A stretch of DNA of 64,000 nucleotides from Nocardioides zeae (GCF_030818655.1 NZ_JAUTAN010000001.1:1798001-1862000), one strand, 5' to 3'. Shown: positions 26,053 through 35,821, counted from the stretch's first letter. The notes: generated by a model not told the origin, from the sequence alone. Made by a program: numbers and translations.

Positions 26053-26071
26053 TCAGGCTAGGCTAACCTGG
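26053..26071. promoter_or_regulatory. DtxR/IdeR-like iron box 2
   Basis: TCAGGCTAGGCTAACCTGG keeps the AGGnTAGGCTAACCT core with four differences from the consensus. Its centre is 20 bp from that of box 1, two helical turns, the geometry expected for side-by-side dimers. Confidence 0.75.
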
Positions 26072-26080
26072 GTCGGGACG

Positions 26081-26125
26081 CATCTTGACAGACTGTCGAG
26101 AAGATGTCGACACTTTGTCGAGAAG
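26081..26125. repeat. Repeat cluster and possible promoter upstream of heme oxygenase
   Basis: TTGACA at 26085-26090 resembles a -35 element. TGTCGAGAAG occurs at 26094-26103 and 26116-26125 (22 bp apart), TGTCGACA (26105-26112) is palindromic, and CATCTT (26081-26086) pairs with AAGATG (26101-26106). This would suit a second regulator, for example one responding to heme, beside the iron boxes; that is inference. Confidence 0.5.
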
Positions 26126-26181
26126 AAACCGCACGGCCCGCCACGCCCCCCCGCCCCACCCGACCCACCCCGGGAGCCCCC

Positions 26182-26841
26182 ATGACCGTCCTCGCCCACG
26201 ACCTCGACGCCCCGCTCTCGACCGTCATGCGTGAGGGCTCGCAGGCCGAGCACACCGCCGCCGAGGGCTCGTCCTTCATGACGGAGCTGCTGGCGGGCCG
26301 GATCAGCGAGGCCGGCTACGCGGCGTACCTGCTGCGCCTGCGGCAGGTGTACGCCGCGCTGGAGGCCACCGCCCGGGCCCTGAGCGCCGAGCCGGCCGTG
26401 GCGGCCGTGGCGGACCCCGCCCTCGAGCGCCTCGCCGCGATCGACGCCGACCTCGAGCACTGGGCCCCCGGGGCGACGGGCGTGGACAGCCCCGCCGCCG
26501 CGGCGTACGCGGAGCGGATCGCGTCCGCGACCGTGTGGGCGCCGCTGTTCGTGGCGCACCACTACACGCGCTACCTCGGCGACCTCTCGGGCGGCCAGGC
26601 CATCGGCCGCATCCTCAGCCGCGAGTTCGGCCTCACCGACGGCGTGGGCGTGGCGTTCTACGACTTCGCCGAGATCCCCAAGCCGAAGCCCTACAAGGAC
26701 GGCTACCGCGCGCGGCTCGACGCGCTCGCCCTGACCGCCGCGGAGAAGTCCCGCGTCGTCGACGAGGTGAAGGTGGCGTTCACCCTCAACCAGGCGCTCT
26801 TCGCCGAGCTCAGCGCCGACCTGGACCGCTACCGCCGCTGA
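26182..26841 (+). CDS. Biliverdin-producing heme oxygenase
   Basis: 219 residues, the size of HmuO. It opens heme to biliverdin, CO and ferrous iron. The proximal ligand is His24 (GSQAEHTAAEG), and the distal helix glycine motif is HHYTRYLGDLSGGQ (Gly133 onward). ATG 26182 has GGGAG 5 bases upstream and the right family N-terminus; an upstream in-frame ATG at 26104 lies within the repeat cluster and would add a Pro/Arg-rich stretch. It is divergent from the heme importer and shares its iron-box spacer, so uptake and degradation are probably co-regulated. Confidence 0.95.
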   Translation: MTVLAHDLDAPLSTVMREGSQAEHTAAEGSSFMTELLAGRISEAGYAAYLLRLRQVYAALEATARALSAEPAVAAVADPALERLAAIDADLEHWAPGATGVDSPAAAAYAERIASATVWAPLFVAHHYTRYLGDLSGGQAIGRILSREFGLTDGVGVAFYDFAEIPKPKPYKDGYRARLDALALTAAEKSRVVDEVKVAFTLNQALFAELSADLDRYRR

Positions 26842-26881
26842 GCCTCGGCCCGCGCCGGCACCCGTCGCCGTCGAGGCCCAC

Positions 26882-26887
26882 TAGGGT
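26882..26887 (+). promoter_or_regulatory. Leaderless-type -10 element of the uronate dehydrogenase-like gene
   Basis: TAGGGT ends 6 bases before ATG 26894, in the 52-base spacer after the heme oxygenase gene. Confidence 0.6.
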
Positions 26888-26893
26888 CGGGCC

Positions 26894-27712
26894 ATGCGCG
26901 TTCTCGTCACCGGCGCCGCCGGGTCCCTCGGCCAGGTCGTCGTCGCCGGGCTGCTCGACGCCGGTCATGACGTGGTCGGCCTCGACCGGGCCCCCGCCCC
27001 GACCGGCTGGACGGTGCCGTGGCACACCGCCGACTGCGCCGACCCGGACGACGTGGCCGCCGTCTTCGCCGAGCAGGCGGCCGGTGGCGCCCCTCTCGAG
27101 GCCGTCGTGCACCTGGCGGGCAACCCCGGCGAGGGCAGCCTGGCGGACTCGCTGACGTCCCACACGGTCACGACGGCGGCGTTGCTCGAGGCGATGCTCG
27201 TGCACCGCGTCGACCGCATCGTCTACGCGTCCTCCAACCACGCGGTCGGGGGCACGCCGCACGCGTCGTGGTCGCCGGCCGACCCCCTGCCGGTGACCAC
27301 CCCGCCGCGTCCCGACACCTACTACGGCGTGGCGAAGGTCGCTGCGGAGGCCGTGCTCCAGCTGTTCGCCGACCGGCACGGCGTGCACGCCGTCGCCTGC
27401 CGGATCGGGTCGTTCCTCGAGGAGCCGACGACCGAGCGGCACCTCGCCACCTGGCTCTCCCCCGGCGACTGCGTGCGCATGGTGCTGGCGGCACTCACCG
27501 TGCCCGCCCCGGGATTCGCCACGCTCTACGGCGTGTCGGCCAACACCCGCGGCTGGTGGGACCTGGCCCCCGGCCGGGCCCTCGGCTTCGAGCCGGTCGA
27601 CGACGCCGAGACGTACGCCGCGGGCATCGCCCCCCGCGCCGAGGACGAGGTGGAGGACGCCCGGGTCGGCGGACCGTTCGCGACCGAGGACTTCTGGCGC
27701 CCGGCGTTCTGA
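26894..27712 (+). CDS. NAD-dependent epimerase/dehydratase family protein, uronate dehydrogenase-like
   Basis: 272 residues of the extended SDR fold. [14 protein letters not shown] binds [12 protein letters not shown] is the Ser-containing active-site segment, and [12 protein letters not shown] carries the YxxxK pair. The segments [10 protein letters not shown] and [17 protein letters not shown] match uronate dehydrogenases, which oxidise D-glucuronate or D-galacturonate to the aldarolactone. No other hexuronate gene is visible, so the substrate is tentative. It has its own -10 element and is not part of the heme operon. Confidence 0.82.
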   Translation: MRVLVTGAAGSLGQVVVAGLLDAGHDVVGLDRAPAPTGWTVPWHTADCADPDDVAAVFAEQAAGGAPLEAVVHLAGNPGEGSLADSLTSHTVTTAALLEAMLVHRVDRIVYASSNHAVGGTPHASWSPADPLPVTTPPRPDTYYGVAKVAAEAVLQLFADRHGVHAVACRIGSFLEEPTTERHLATWLSPGDCVRMVLAALTVPAPGFATLYGVSANTRGWWDLAPGRALGFEPVDDAETYAAGIAPRAEDEVEDARVGGPFATEDFWRPAF

Positions 27713-27762
27713 GGCGCTCAGGGGGCGCGTGGTCGTTCGGGTCGCCGCGCTTCACTGGGGTC

Positions 27763-28779
<1,017 letters not shown>

Positions 28780-28794
28780 GCCGCTCACCCCTCG

Positions 28795-28844
28795 CGGACG
28801 TCATGCGCGACGGTGCCCCCGGCCGCCGCTCCGCATGACGTCCG
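28795..28844. repeat. Palindromic repeat element GGACGTCATGCG, copy 1
   Basis: Arms CGGACGTCATGCG (28795-28807) and CGCATGACGTCCG (28832-28844), 13 bp perfect, 24-base loop. It lies between two convergent genes and could serve as a terminator for the aldo/keto reductase gene. GCTCACCCCTCGCGGACGTC precedes both this copy and copy 2. Confidence 0.75.
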
Positions 28845-28858
28845 GATAGGGACCCCGC

Positions 28859-29371
28859 TCACCCCTCGCGGACGTCATGCGGAGCGGTGGCTCCGGCCGC
28901 GACTCCGCATGACGTCCGGGAGGGGTCGGCGAGCTCCACCAGCCGCGCCCGCAGGCCCGCCACGCACCCGGCCATCATCCGGGCGTGGTTCCACCGCAGG
29001 AGCGGGTCGCCGAGGCGCAGCAGCGGGGCGGGGACCCGGCCGAACCAGCCGCCCAGGTCGACCTCCTGCCGGTAGTCGAGCCGCGACCCGGCGCCGTCCT
29101 CGACGACGGTGAACCGCGCCGTACCCACCAGGTCGCCGTCGATCGCCACCTCCAGCGTCGGGAGCCGCCGCTCCGTGGCGCGCAGGTGCAGCTCGAGGTC
29201 GTAGGGCAGCGTGGAGCGGCAGAGCACCAGCGCGTCGTCGTCGCCCAGCCGGCCGACGGCGACGACCTGCGGCCACCAGTCGACGTACGCCGCGAGGTCG
29301 AGCAGCACGGCCGCGACGACGTCGGGCGGGTGGGGCAGGACCCAGCGCTCGGTGAAGACGTACGCCGCCAC
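28859..29371 (-). CDS. SRPBCC (polyketide cyclase/START-like) family protein
   Basis: 170 residues from GTG 29371, 6 bases after the upstream gene. MAAYVFTERWVLPHPPDVV, LAAYVDWWPQVVAV and TVVEDGAGSRLDYRQEVDLGG are typical of the SRPBCC helix-grip fold, which holds a hydrophobic ligand. The fold seems complete by RARLVELADP. The last 19 or so residues (ending TAPHDVREG) are encoded by the second copy of the palindromic repeat, so the natural C-terminus has been replaced or extended by repeat sequence. Specific ligand unknown. Confidence 0.8.
   Translation of the reverse strand: MAAYVFTERWVLPHPPDVVAAVLLDLAAYVDWWPQVVAVGRLGDDDALVLCRSTLPYDLELHLRATERRLPTLEVAIDGDLVGTARFTVVEDGAGSRLDYRQEVDLGGWFGRVPAPLLRLGDPLLRWNHARMMAGCVAGLRARLVELADPSRTSCGVAAGATAPHDVREG
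28861..28926. repeat. Palindromic repeat element GGACGTCATGCG, copy 2
   Basis: Left arm 28861-28884 (ACCCCTCGCGGACGTCATGC and GGAG) and right arm 28903-28926 pair over 24 bp with one mismatch; the core CGGACGTCATGCGGAG/CTCCGCATGACGTCCG is 16 bp perfect. It lies inside the 3' end of the SRPBCC gene. Confidence 0.8.
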
Positions 29372-29377
29372 GCGCCC

Positions 29378-30367
29378 TCAGCCCACCGCGGAGCGGAACG
29401 CCGGCCGGCGCATCCACGACGTGACGAGCGGCCGGTAGCCCATCGAGGCCCAGAACGGGGTGGACCAGCCGCTGACGCCGGAGTGGTGGAGCAGCATCGC
29501 CGCCCAGCCCTCCTCGGCGGCCCGGGCGTGGGCCGCCGCCGCGAGGACGCGACCGAGGCCGCCCGAGCGCAGGACCGGCTCGACGTAGGCCTGGACGAGG
29601 TAGCCGGCGGGCGCCAGCCAGGTGGCCCCGTTGACCCACGCGGCGGACTCCGGCGGGTTGACCTGGCAGAAGGCGACGGCCTCGCCGTCGAGCTCCGCGA
29701 GCCACGTCCAGCCCTCGTCGCGCTCCAGCGCCTCGCCGAGCTCGGCCTCGAGCGAGGCGCGCGCGTCGGGCCGCGGCGGCACGTAGCCGAACCGGCTCTC
29801 CCAGGCGTGCAGGTCGACGGACCGGTCCAGCAGCCAGGGCAGGTCCGCCCGCCCCGCCGGGCGGATGCGTACGCCGGGGGGCGGGCGCCGCCAGACGTCG
29901 GGGTCCGGCCGGTCGAGGGCGCGGAGCGCGAGGACCGAGGCCGGTCCGAAGTGCCGGGCGACGAGCGGGGCGACGAGGTCGACGTCGCGACTGGCCACCG
30001 CCACCGTCGCGGACGTCTCGGCGTCGGTCGCCGCCGGGTCGTCGCCCACCCGCGCGAGCCACCGGTCGAGCACCGCCGCCCACGCGGGCGCGTCGGGCGC
30101 CGCGGCCCGCACGGTGAGCACGTGCGCGCGCCGGGCGACCCAGAGCAGATCGCTGTCGCGCACCGTGGCCAGGCCCCCCACGTCACCGCTGACGAGGAGC
30201 CGGTCGGCCTCCTCCGCGCTCGGCACGGCGGGACGGACGAGCGGGTCGACCGCGGCGAGACGCTCGACGTGGGCGTCGTGGAGCCGGGCCAGGAGGCCGG
30301 CGGTGTCCGGGGCGCCGCCCACCAGGTCGTCGACAGGGGTCGGAGAGGGCACGGCCCCATCCTGCAC
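29378..30367 (-). CDS. GNAT-family N-acetyltransferase
   Basis: 329 residues from GTG 30367. The C-terminal 165 residues are a GNAT domain: VRIRPAGRADLPWLL at the start, WTWLAELDGEAVAFCQVNP, the acetyl-CoA-binding region YVEPVLRSGGLGRVLAAAA (close to Q/RxxGxG/A), and TPFWASMGYRPL near the end. The N-terminal 160 residues may be a degenerate second domain (VLTVRAAAPDAPAWAAVL). Substrate unknown. It precedes the SRPBCC gene by 6 bases. The 17-base spacer to the divergent mutase gene is very short, so the promoters must overlap coding sequence. Confidence 0.83.
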   Translation of the reverse strand: MQDGAVPSPTPVDDLVGGAPDTAGLLARLHDAHVERLAAVDPLVRPAVPSAEEADRLLVSGDVGGLATVRDSDLLWVARRAHVLTVRAAAPDAPAWAAVLDRWLARVGDDPAATDAETSATVAVASRDVDLVAPLVARHFGPASVLALRALDRPDPDVWRRPPPGVRIRPAGRADLPWLLDRSVDLHAWESRFGYVPPRPDARASLEAELGEALERDEGWTWLAELDGEAVAFCQVNPPESAAWVNGATWLAPAGYLVQAYVEPVLRSGGLGRVLAAAAHARAAEEGWAAMLLHHSGVSGWSTPFWASMGYRPLVTSWMRRPAFRSAVG

Positions 30368-30371
30368 CCAC

Positions 30372-30377
30372 TACCGT
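30372..30377 (+). promoter_or_regulatory. Leaderless-type -10 element of the phosphosugar mutase gene
   Basis: TACCGT ends 7 bases before ATG 30385 in the 17-base gap between divergent genes. Confidence 0.55.
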
Positions 30378-30384
30378 GAGCGGC

Positions 30385-32091
30385 ATGAGCACCACGGACA
30401 CCAGCGCCCTGATCGCGTCGGCACGGGACTGGATGGCCGAGGACCCCGATCCGCGCACGCGTGCGGAGCTGGCGGACGTCCTCGCCGCCGTCGAGGCCGG
30501 CGACCCCGCCGCGCTGGCCGACCTCGCCGACCGCTTCGACGGCACCCTGGAGTTCGGCACGGCGGGCCTCCGCGGCGCGCTGGGGCCGGGTCCCAACCGC
30601 ATGAACCGGGTGGTGGTGTCCCGCGCGGCGGCCGGGCTCGCGGCGTACCTGCGGGACCACGGCGCCGGGCCGGGTGCCGCGGTGGTGGTCGGGTACGACG
30701 CGCGGCGCGACTCCGACGTGTTCGCTCGCGACACCGCCGAGATCGTCACCGGCGCGGGCCTGCGGGCCTACGTGCTCCCCCGGCCGCTGCCGACCCCGCT
30801 GCTGGCCTACGCGGTGCGTGAGCTCGGGGCCGTCGCCGGCGTCATGGTGACCGCCAGCCACAACCCGCCGGAGGACAACGGCTACAAGGTCTACCTGGGT
30901 GACGGCTGCCAGATCGTGCCGCCCGCCGACGCCGAGATCTCCGCCCGGATCGCCGCGGTCGGCGCGTTCGCCGACGTGCCGCGCGGCGACGCCGGCACCG
31001 TGCTCGACGACGAGCTCGTCGACCGCTACCTCGACACCGTCGCGGCGCTCGCGGGTGACGGCCCGCGCGACCTGCGGGTCGTCTACACCCCGCTCCACGG
31101 CGTCGGCGGCGTGCCGGTGCGCCAGGTGCTGGAGACGGCCGGCTTCGACGAGCCCTCGGTGGTGCCGGAGCAGGAGGAGCCGGACGGCACGTTCCCGACC
31201 GTCGCGTTCCCCAACCCCGAGGAGCCCGGCGCCATGGACGCGGCGATCGCGCTCGCCGCCCGCACCGGCGCGGACCTCGTCGTGGCCAACGACCCCGACG
31301 CGGACCGCTGCGCGGCCGCCGTGCCGGTGCCGGGGGCCGACGCGGGCGACCCGGCCGGCTGGCGGATGCTGCGCGGCGACGAGGTCGGCGCGCTGCTCGC
31401 GACCCACCTGCTCGACCGCGGCGCCGCGGGCATCTTCGCCTGCTCCATCGTCTCCTCGTCGCTCCTCGGCCGGATCGCCGAGGCCGCGGGCCAGCCGCAC
31501 CTCGAGACGCTCACCGGGTTCAAGTGGATCGGGCGGGTGGAGGGACTGGCCTTCGGCTACGAGGAGGCGCTGGGCTACTGCGTCGACCCGGGCTCGGTGC
31601 GCGACAAGGACGGCGTGTCGGCGCTGCTGATGCTGTGCGAGCAGGCCGCGGCGCTCAAGGCCGAGGGACGCACGCTGCTCGACGCGCTCGACGACATCGC
31701 CCGCACGCACGGACTGCACGCCACCGACCAGCTCTCGGTGCGCGTCGCGGACCTCCAGGTCATCCGCGACGCGATGGCCCGCCTGCGGGCGACCCCGCCG
31801 ACGGAGCTCGGCGGTCTCGAGGTGCTCACCGCCGAGGACCTCGCGCAGGGCACCGCGGACCTGCCGCCCACCGACGGGCTGCGCTACCGCCTCGCCGACG
31901 GCGCGCGCGTGATCGTGCGGCCGAGCGGCACGGAGCCCAAGATCAAGTGCTACCTCGAGGTCGTCGTGCCGGTGGAGGACGAGGACGCCGGGCCGGACGG
32001 CGACGCCGGGGGCGTCGCCGCCGCGCGCATCGTCGCGGCCCAGCGCCTCGACGCGCTCAAGCTCGGCGTGAAGGCGGCGGCGGGCCTCTGA
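30385..32091 (+). CDS. Phosphosugar mutase (PGM2/PmmB-like, probably phosphopentomutase)
   Basis: 568 residues of the alpha-D-phosphohexomutase superfamily. [20 protein letters not shown] opens domain 1; [16 protein letters not shown] holds the phosphorylated Ser; NDPDADRCA is the metal loop; GFKWIGRVE and [15 protein letters not shown] bind sugar and phosphate. The family acts on hexose or pentose 1-phosphates. Position next to deoC, with PNP, add, deoA and cdd in the window, favours ribose/deoxyribose 1-phosphate to 5-phosphate conversion; M. tuberculosis pmmB lies beside deoD in the same way. An alternative GTG at 30376 is less likely given the -10 element. Confidence 0.9.
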   Translation: MSTTDTSALIASARDWMAEDPDPRTRAELADVLAAVEAGDPAALADLADRFDGTLEFGTAGLRGALGPGPNRMNRVVVSRAAAGLAAYLRDHGAGPGAAVVVGYDARRDSDVFARDTAEIVTGAGLRAYVLPRPLPTPLLAYAVRELGAVAGVMVTASHNPPEDNGYKVYLGDGCQIVPPADAEISARIAAVGAFADVPRGDAGTVLDDELVDRYLDTVAALAGDGPRDLRVVYTPLHGVGGVPVRQVLETAGFDEPSVVPEQEEPDGTFPTVAFPNPEEPGAMDAAIALAARTGADLVVANDPDADRCAAAVPVPGADAGDPAGWRMLRGDEVGALLATHLLDRGAAGIFACSIVSSSLLGRIAEAAGQPHLETLTGFKWIGRVEGLAFGYEEALGYCVDPGSVRDKDGVSALLMLCEQAAALKAEGRTLLDALDDIARTHGLHATDQLSVRVADLQVIRDAMARLRATPPTELGGLEVLTAEDLAQGTADLPPTDGLRYRLADGARVIVRPSGTEPKIKCYLEVVVPVEDEDAGPDGDAGGVAAARIVAAQRLDALKLGVKAAAGL

Positions 32092-32132
32092 GGCGGGGCG
32101 AACCTGCGCGCCCCGTCCCGCCCGACGCCTCC

Positions 32133-32138
32133 TATGCT
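32133..32138 (+). promoter_or_regulatory. Leaderless-type -10 element of deoC
   Basis: TATGCT ends 6 bases before GTG 32145, in the 53-base spacer after the mutase gene. Confidence 0.6.
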
Positions 32139-32144
32139 GGCGCG

Positions 32145-32852
32145 GTGACCGACGCGCAGACCCCCGAGCCCACGCCCGCCGACGAGCCGACGGTGGCCGA
32201 GGTCGCCCGTCTCATCGACCACACCCTCCTCAAGCCCGAGGCGACGCGGGCCGACGTCGAGGCGCTCGTCGCCGAGGCGGCCGACCTGGGCGTCTACTCC
32301 GTGTGCGTCTCGCCGAACATGCTGCCGCTGACCGTCCCCGCGGGCCTCGAGGTCGCCGTCGTCTGCGGCTTCCCCAGCGGCAAGCACACCTCGACGGTCA
32401 AGGCGGCCGAGGCCGCGGAGGCCGTCGCGAACGGCGCCGACGAGATCGACATGGTCATCGACGTGGGGGCCGCGATCGAGGGTCGGTACGCCGACGTGCA
32501 GGCCGACATCGCCGCCGTCCGGGCCGCGGTCCCGGCGCCGACGGTGCTGAAGGTGATCATCGAGTCCGCCGCCCTGTCCGACGAGGCGATCGTGGCCGTG
32601 AGCCGCGCCTCCGCCGAGGCCGGCGCGGACTTCGTCAAGACCTCCACCGGCTTCCACCCGGCCGGTGGCGCCTCCGAGCACGCCGTCCGGCTCATGGCCG
32701 AGACCGTGGCGCCCGCGCTGGGCGTCAAGGCCTCGGGCGGCGTCCGCACCCTCGAGCAGGCCCGCGCGATGGTCGCGGCCGGCGCCACCCGCCTCGGGGT
32801 GTCGGGCTCGCGCGCCCTGCTCGGCGGCGGTCCCGCCGCCGGCGGCTACTGA
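32145..32852 (+). CDS. deoC: Deoxyribose-phosphate aldolase
   Basis: 235 residues. It splits 2-deoxyribose 5-phosphate to glyceraldehyde 3-phosphate and acetaldehyde. [18 protein letters not shown] opens the barrel, [18 protein letters not shown] and [14 protein letters not shown] follow, the Schiff-base lysine is Lys165 in [16 protein letters not shown], and the second lysine is in [17 protein letters not shown] 32145 gives a normal length and is leaderless by spacing. It directly follows the phosphosugar mutase, the preceding step of deoxynucleoside breakdown. Confidence 0.95.
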   Translation: MTDAQTPEPTPADEPTVAEVARLIDHTLLKPEATRADVEALVAEAADLGVYSVCVSPNMLPLTVPAGLEVAVVCGFPSGKHTSTVKAAEAAEAVANGADEIDMVIDVGAAIEGRYADVQADIAAVRAAVPAPTVLKVIIESAALSDEAIVAVSRASAEAGADFVKTSTGFHPAGGASEHAVRLMAETVAPALGVKASGGVRTLEQARAMVAAGATRLGVSGSRALLGGGPAAGGY

Positions 32853-32874
32853 GCCCCCGCCCGTCGCCGGTCCC

Positions 32875-34164
32875 ATGACGACCCCGCTCGCCGCTCGCGT
32901 CATCGTCCTCGCCGGCCCGTCCGGGTCGGGGAAGTCCCGCCTCGCGCAGCGCCTCGGCCTGCCCGTGCTGCGGCTCGACGACTTCTACCGCGACGGCGAT
33001 GACCCGGCCCTGCCACGCATCGCGTCCGGCCCCAACGCCGGGATCGTCGACTGGGACCACTCCGGCTCCTGGCTGCGGGACGAGGCACTGGCGGCGCTGG
33101 AGGAGGTCTGCCGCTCCGGCCGCGTCGAGGTGCCGACCTACGAGATCGCCGCCAACGGCCGCACCGGCTCCCGGGTGCTCGACCTGGGCGGGTCACCGCT
33201 CGTGGTGACGGAGGGCATCTTCGCCACCGACGTCGTCGAGGAGCTCGCTGCGCGGGGGCTCCTGGCCGCGGCGTACTGCCTCACCCAGCCGCCCACCGTC
33301 ACCTTCTGGCGGCGGCTCACCCGCGACCTCCGGGAGCACCGCAAGCCCCCGCTCGTGCTGGTACGCCGCGGCGCGGCGCTCGCCCGCGCCCAGCGCGGCA
33401 TCGTCGAGCGGGCGGTCGCGGTGGGCTGCGTGCCGGCGTCCACCCACGACGCCTTCGCCGCGCTGCGCGACCTGGCCGCGGACGTCGAGTCGCGGCCCCG
33501 CCGCACGCCGTCGTCGCTGGCCGCCGCGATCGAGGGCTTCCGCCAGCCCGACCCCACGACCTGCGGCTCGTGCTGCCTCGTGGTGGCGCACCTGCACCAC
33601 TCCGCGGCGTACGCCGCCGCCGTGCTCGGGGACCCGGACGTCACGGCACGACTGCGCCACGAGGCGCTCGCGGTGCACACCGCCACCAACGGCCTGCGGC
33701 TCGCGGGCGAGACGCAGGCGCCGTGGCCGCGGCGGCTGGGCACCGCGCCCTGGGCCCTCGCCCGCCACCTGCGGTTGGTCTCGGGGCGGCCGGGCACCGG
33801 GTACGTCTGGGTGCGGCGCCGCGACGACTTCTGGGAACAGCTGGTGTCCGCCGTCGCGGGTGGGCACCCCGTGCCCCTGTACGTCGGCACGCGGCTCCTC
33901 CCCCGGCACGTCGTGCTCGTGCTGGAGGCGGGCGACGACCACCTGGTCGCCTACCAGCCGGGGCGCGGCGGGACCGTGCGGGTCACGCGCGGCGAGGTCA
34001 CCCGCCACGAGGCCCGCGCTCTCGGCTGGCCGCGCGTGTGGGGCGGCGTGCTGCCGGCCGAGACCGCCGTGCCGACGCGCTGCACGACCCGGCGCGAGCG
34101 CTCGCCGCGCGGGCGGCGGGCGCTCGCGCCGGGGCTCAGCGCAACGCCGCGTAACCGGGCTTGA
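32875..34164 (+). CDS. Uridine-kinase-like P-loop kinase fused to a C39-like cysteine peptidase domain
   Basis: 429 residues from ATG 32875, 22 bases after deoC. Residues 1 to about 205 are a uridine kinase-type P-loop protein: [61 protein letters not shown]. Residues about 220-405 resemble a C39-type papain fold: Gln and Cys in [18 protein letters not shown] and a His in [22 protein letters not shown] at the expected place, with YQPGRG where family members often have DP. The frame is unbroken across the join. The kinase part fits nucleoside salvage beside deoC and add; the role of the second domain is unknown. The end overlaps convergent add by 29 bases. Confidence 0.78.
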   Translation: MTTPLAARVIVLAGPSGSGKSRLAQRLGLPVLRLDDFYRDGDDPALPRIASGPNAGIVDWDHSGSWLRDEALAALEEVCRSGRVEVPTYEIAANGRTGSRVLDLGGSPLVVTEGIFATDVVEELAARGLLAAAYCLTQPPTVTFWRRLTRDLREHRKPPLVLVRRGAALARAQRGIVERAVAVGCVPASTHDAFAALRDLAADVESRPRRTPSSLAAAIEGFRQPDPTTCGSCCLVVAHLHHSAAYAAAVLGDPDVTARLRHEALAVHTATNGLRLAGETQAPWPRRLGTAPWALARHLRLVSGRPGTGYVWVRRRDDFWEQLVSAVAGGHPVPLYVGTRLLPRHVVLVLEAGDDHLVAYQPGRGGTVRVTRGEVTRHEARALGWPRVWGGVLPAETAVPTRCTTRRERSPRGRRALAPGLSATPRNRA

Positions 34165-35242
34165 TGACCTCGGTGATGAGCGCGTAGCGCTTGTCGTAGT
34201 GGGTGAACGCCGACTTCATCGCGTTCGTCGTCAGCCACTCGAGCCGGTCGAGGCCGAAGCCGAGCTCGGTGTGGAGCAGCCACATCTCCTGCGACATCGA
34301 CGTGCGGCTCATGAGGCGGTTGTCGGTGTTGACCGTGACCCGGAAGCGCAGGTCGGCGAGCAGGCCGATGGGGTGCTCCGCGATCGACGGGGCCGCGCCG
34401 GTCTGCACGTTGGAGCTGGGGCACATCTCCAGCGGGATGCGCTTGTCGCGCACGTAGTTGGCCAGCCGACCCAGGCGCACCTGGCCGTCGGGACCGACCT
34501 CGACGTCGTCGATGATCCGCACGCCGTGACCGAGCCGGTCGGCGCCGCACCACTGGAGCGCCTCCCAGATCGACGGCAGCCCGAAGGCCTCACCGGCGTG
34601 GATGGTGAAGTGGGCGTTCTCGCGGCGCAGGTACTCGAACGCGTCGAGGTGGCGGGTGGGCGGGAAGCCCGCCTCGGCGCCCGCGATGTCGAAGCCCGTC
34701 ACGCCCCGGTCGCGCCAGGAGACGGCGAGCTCCGCGATCTCGCGCGACATCGCCTGGTGCCGCATGGCGGTGAGCAGCTGGCGGGCGACGATCGGGGTGC
34801 CGGCCTCGCGGGCCAGCGCCATGCCCTCCTCGAACCCGGCCTGCACGGCGGCCACCACGGCGTCGGGGGTCAGCCCCTGGTCGGTCATCAGCTCCGGGGC
34901 GTAGCGCACCTCGGCGTAGACCACGCCGTCCGCGGCGAGGTCCTCGATGCACTCCCGCGCGATCCGCGTGATCGCCGGCACGGTCTGCATCACCGCGACG
35001 GTGTGGGAGAACGTCTCGAGGTAGCGCACCAGCGAGCCCGAGTCGGCCGACGCGGCGAACCAGTCGGCGAGGCCCGCGGCGTCGGCGGCGGGCAGCGGGT
35101 GCCCGATCTCGGCGGCCAGCTCCACGATGGTCTGCGGGCGCAGACCGCCGTCGAGGTGGTCGTGGAGCAGCACCTTGGGCACGCGGCGGATGAGCTCGCG
35201 GGAGAGGTCTGCGGGAGCGGCGGAAGGGGTGGTCTCGACCAT
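34136..35242 (-). CDS. add: Adenosine deaminase
   Basis: 368 residues. It hydrolyses adenosine and deoxyadenosine to inosine and deoxyinosine. Zinc and catalytic motifs: [16 protein letters not shown] (HxH), [18 protein letters not shown] (His and catalytic Glu), RLGHGVRI, and [17 protein letters not shown], the zinc Asp segment. Length and motifs match actinobacterial Add. ATG 35242 gives a normal N-terminus; a longer frame to 35314 would run into the divergent gene's promoter. It stands divergent to the MaoC-like gene and convergent to the kinase fusion. Confidence 0.94.
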   Translation of the reverse strand: MVETTPSAAPADLSRELIRRVPKVLLHDHLDGGLRPQTIVELAAEIGHPLPAADAAGLADWFAASADSGSLVRYLETFSHTVAVMQTVPAITRIARECIEDLAADGVVYAEVRYAPELMTDQGLTPDAVVAAVQAGFEEGMALAREAGTPIVARQLLTAMRHQAMSREIAELAVSWRDRGVTGFDIAGAEAGFPPTRHLDAFEYLRRENAHFTIHAGEAFGLPSIWEALQWCGADRLGHGVRIIDDVEVGPDGQVRLGRLANYVRDKRIPLEMCPSSNVQTGAAPSIAEHPIGLLADLRFRVTVNTDNRLMSRTSMSQEMWLLHTELGFGLDRLEWLTTNAMKSAFTHYDKRYALITEVIKPGYAALR

Positions 35243-35261
35243 GGTCCATCTTCGCAGTCGG

Positions 35262-35267
35262 TAGGGT
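35262..35267 (+). promoter_or_regulatory. Probable -10 element of the MaoC-like gene
   Basis: TAGGGT on the plus strand, 49 bases before ATG 35317. Unlike the leaderless genes here, this one would have a leader of about 40 bases ending in an AAGGAG Shine-Dalgarno sequence. Confidence 0.45.
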
Positions 35268-35316
35268 CCGCAGCGGTAATCGACGCACCGGCTCCGGGCC
35301 GGGAGAAGGAGCAACC

Positions 35317-35769
35317 ATGCGCACGTTCACGTCCCTCGACGAGGTCGCGGCAGCCGCCGGCGAGGACCTCGGGGTCTCGGACTGGGTGGAGATCGACCAG
35401 GACCGGGTCAACACGTTCGCCGACGCCACCGGTGACCACCAGTGGATCCACGTCGACGTCGAGCGCGCCGCCGAGGGCCCCTTCGGCGGCACGATCGCGC
35501 ACGGCTACCTGACGCTCTCCCTCGTGCCGTGGCTCGGCAGCCTGGTCTTCGGCTTCGACACCCCCGGCGCCAAGCTCAACTACGGCGTCAACAAGGTCCG
35601 CTTCCCGCAGCCGCTCCTGGTGGGCAGCCGCGTGCGGGCGCACGTCGCGCTGGGCGATGTCGCCGACCTACCCGCCGGCAAGCAGGTGCACGTCCGCTAC
35701 ACCATCGAGATCGAGGGCGAGGCGAAGCCCGCCTGCGTCGCGGAGACGGTCGTCCTGCTCCTGCCCTGA
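35317..35769 (+). CDS. MaoC-like dehydratase (R-specific enoyl-CoA hydratase type)
   Basis: 150 residues of a hot-dog fold. The hydratase motif is [14 protein letters not shown] (Asp and His of the dyad), followed by [17 protein letters not shown]. Members hydrate trans-2-enoyl-CoA to (R)-3-hydroxyacyl-CoA, and many NodN-like ones are uncharacterised. ATG 35317 has a strong AAGGAG 7 bases before it. It stands alone between add and deoA, with three TGAGGCC repeats at its stop codon and a large hairpin beyond. Confidence 0.88.
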   Translation: MRTFTSLDEVAAAAGEDLGVSDWVEIDQDRVNTFADATGDHQWIHVDVERAAEGPFGGTIAHGYLTLSLVPWLGSLVFGFDTPGAKLNYGVNKVRFPQPLLVGSRVRAHVALGDVADLPAGKQVHVRYTIEIEGEAKPACVAETVVLLLP

Positions 35770-35787
35770 GGCCTGAGGCCTGAGGCC
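35767..35787. repeat. Three tandem TGAGGCC heptamers at a stop codon
   Basis: TGAGGCC is repeated three times from the stop codon of the MaoC-like gene and is followed by TGAGCC. Two further TGA triplets follow in other frames. Confidence 0.6.
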
Positions 35788-35821
35788 TGAGCCACCGCCC
35801 CGGTCCCGGCACCCCGTCCCA

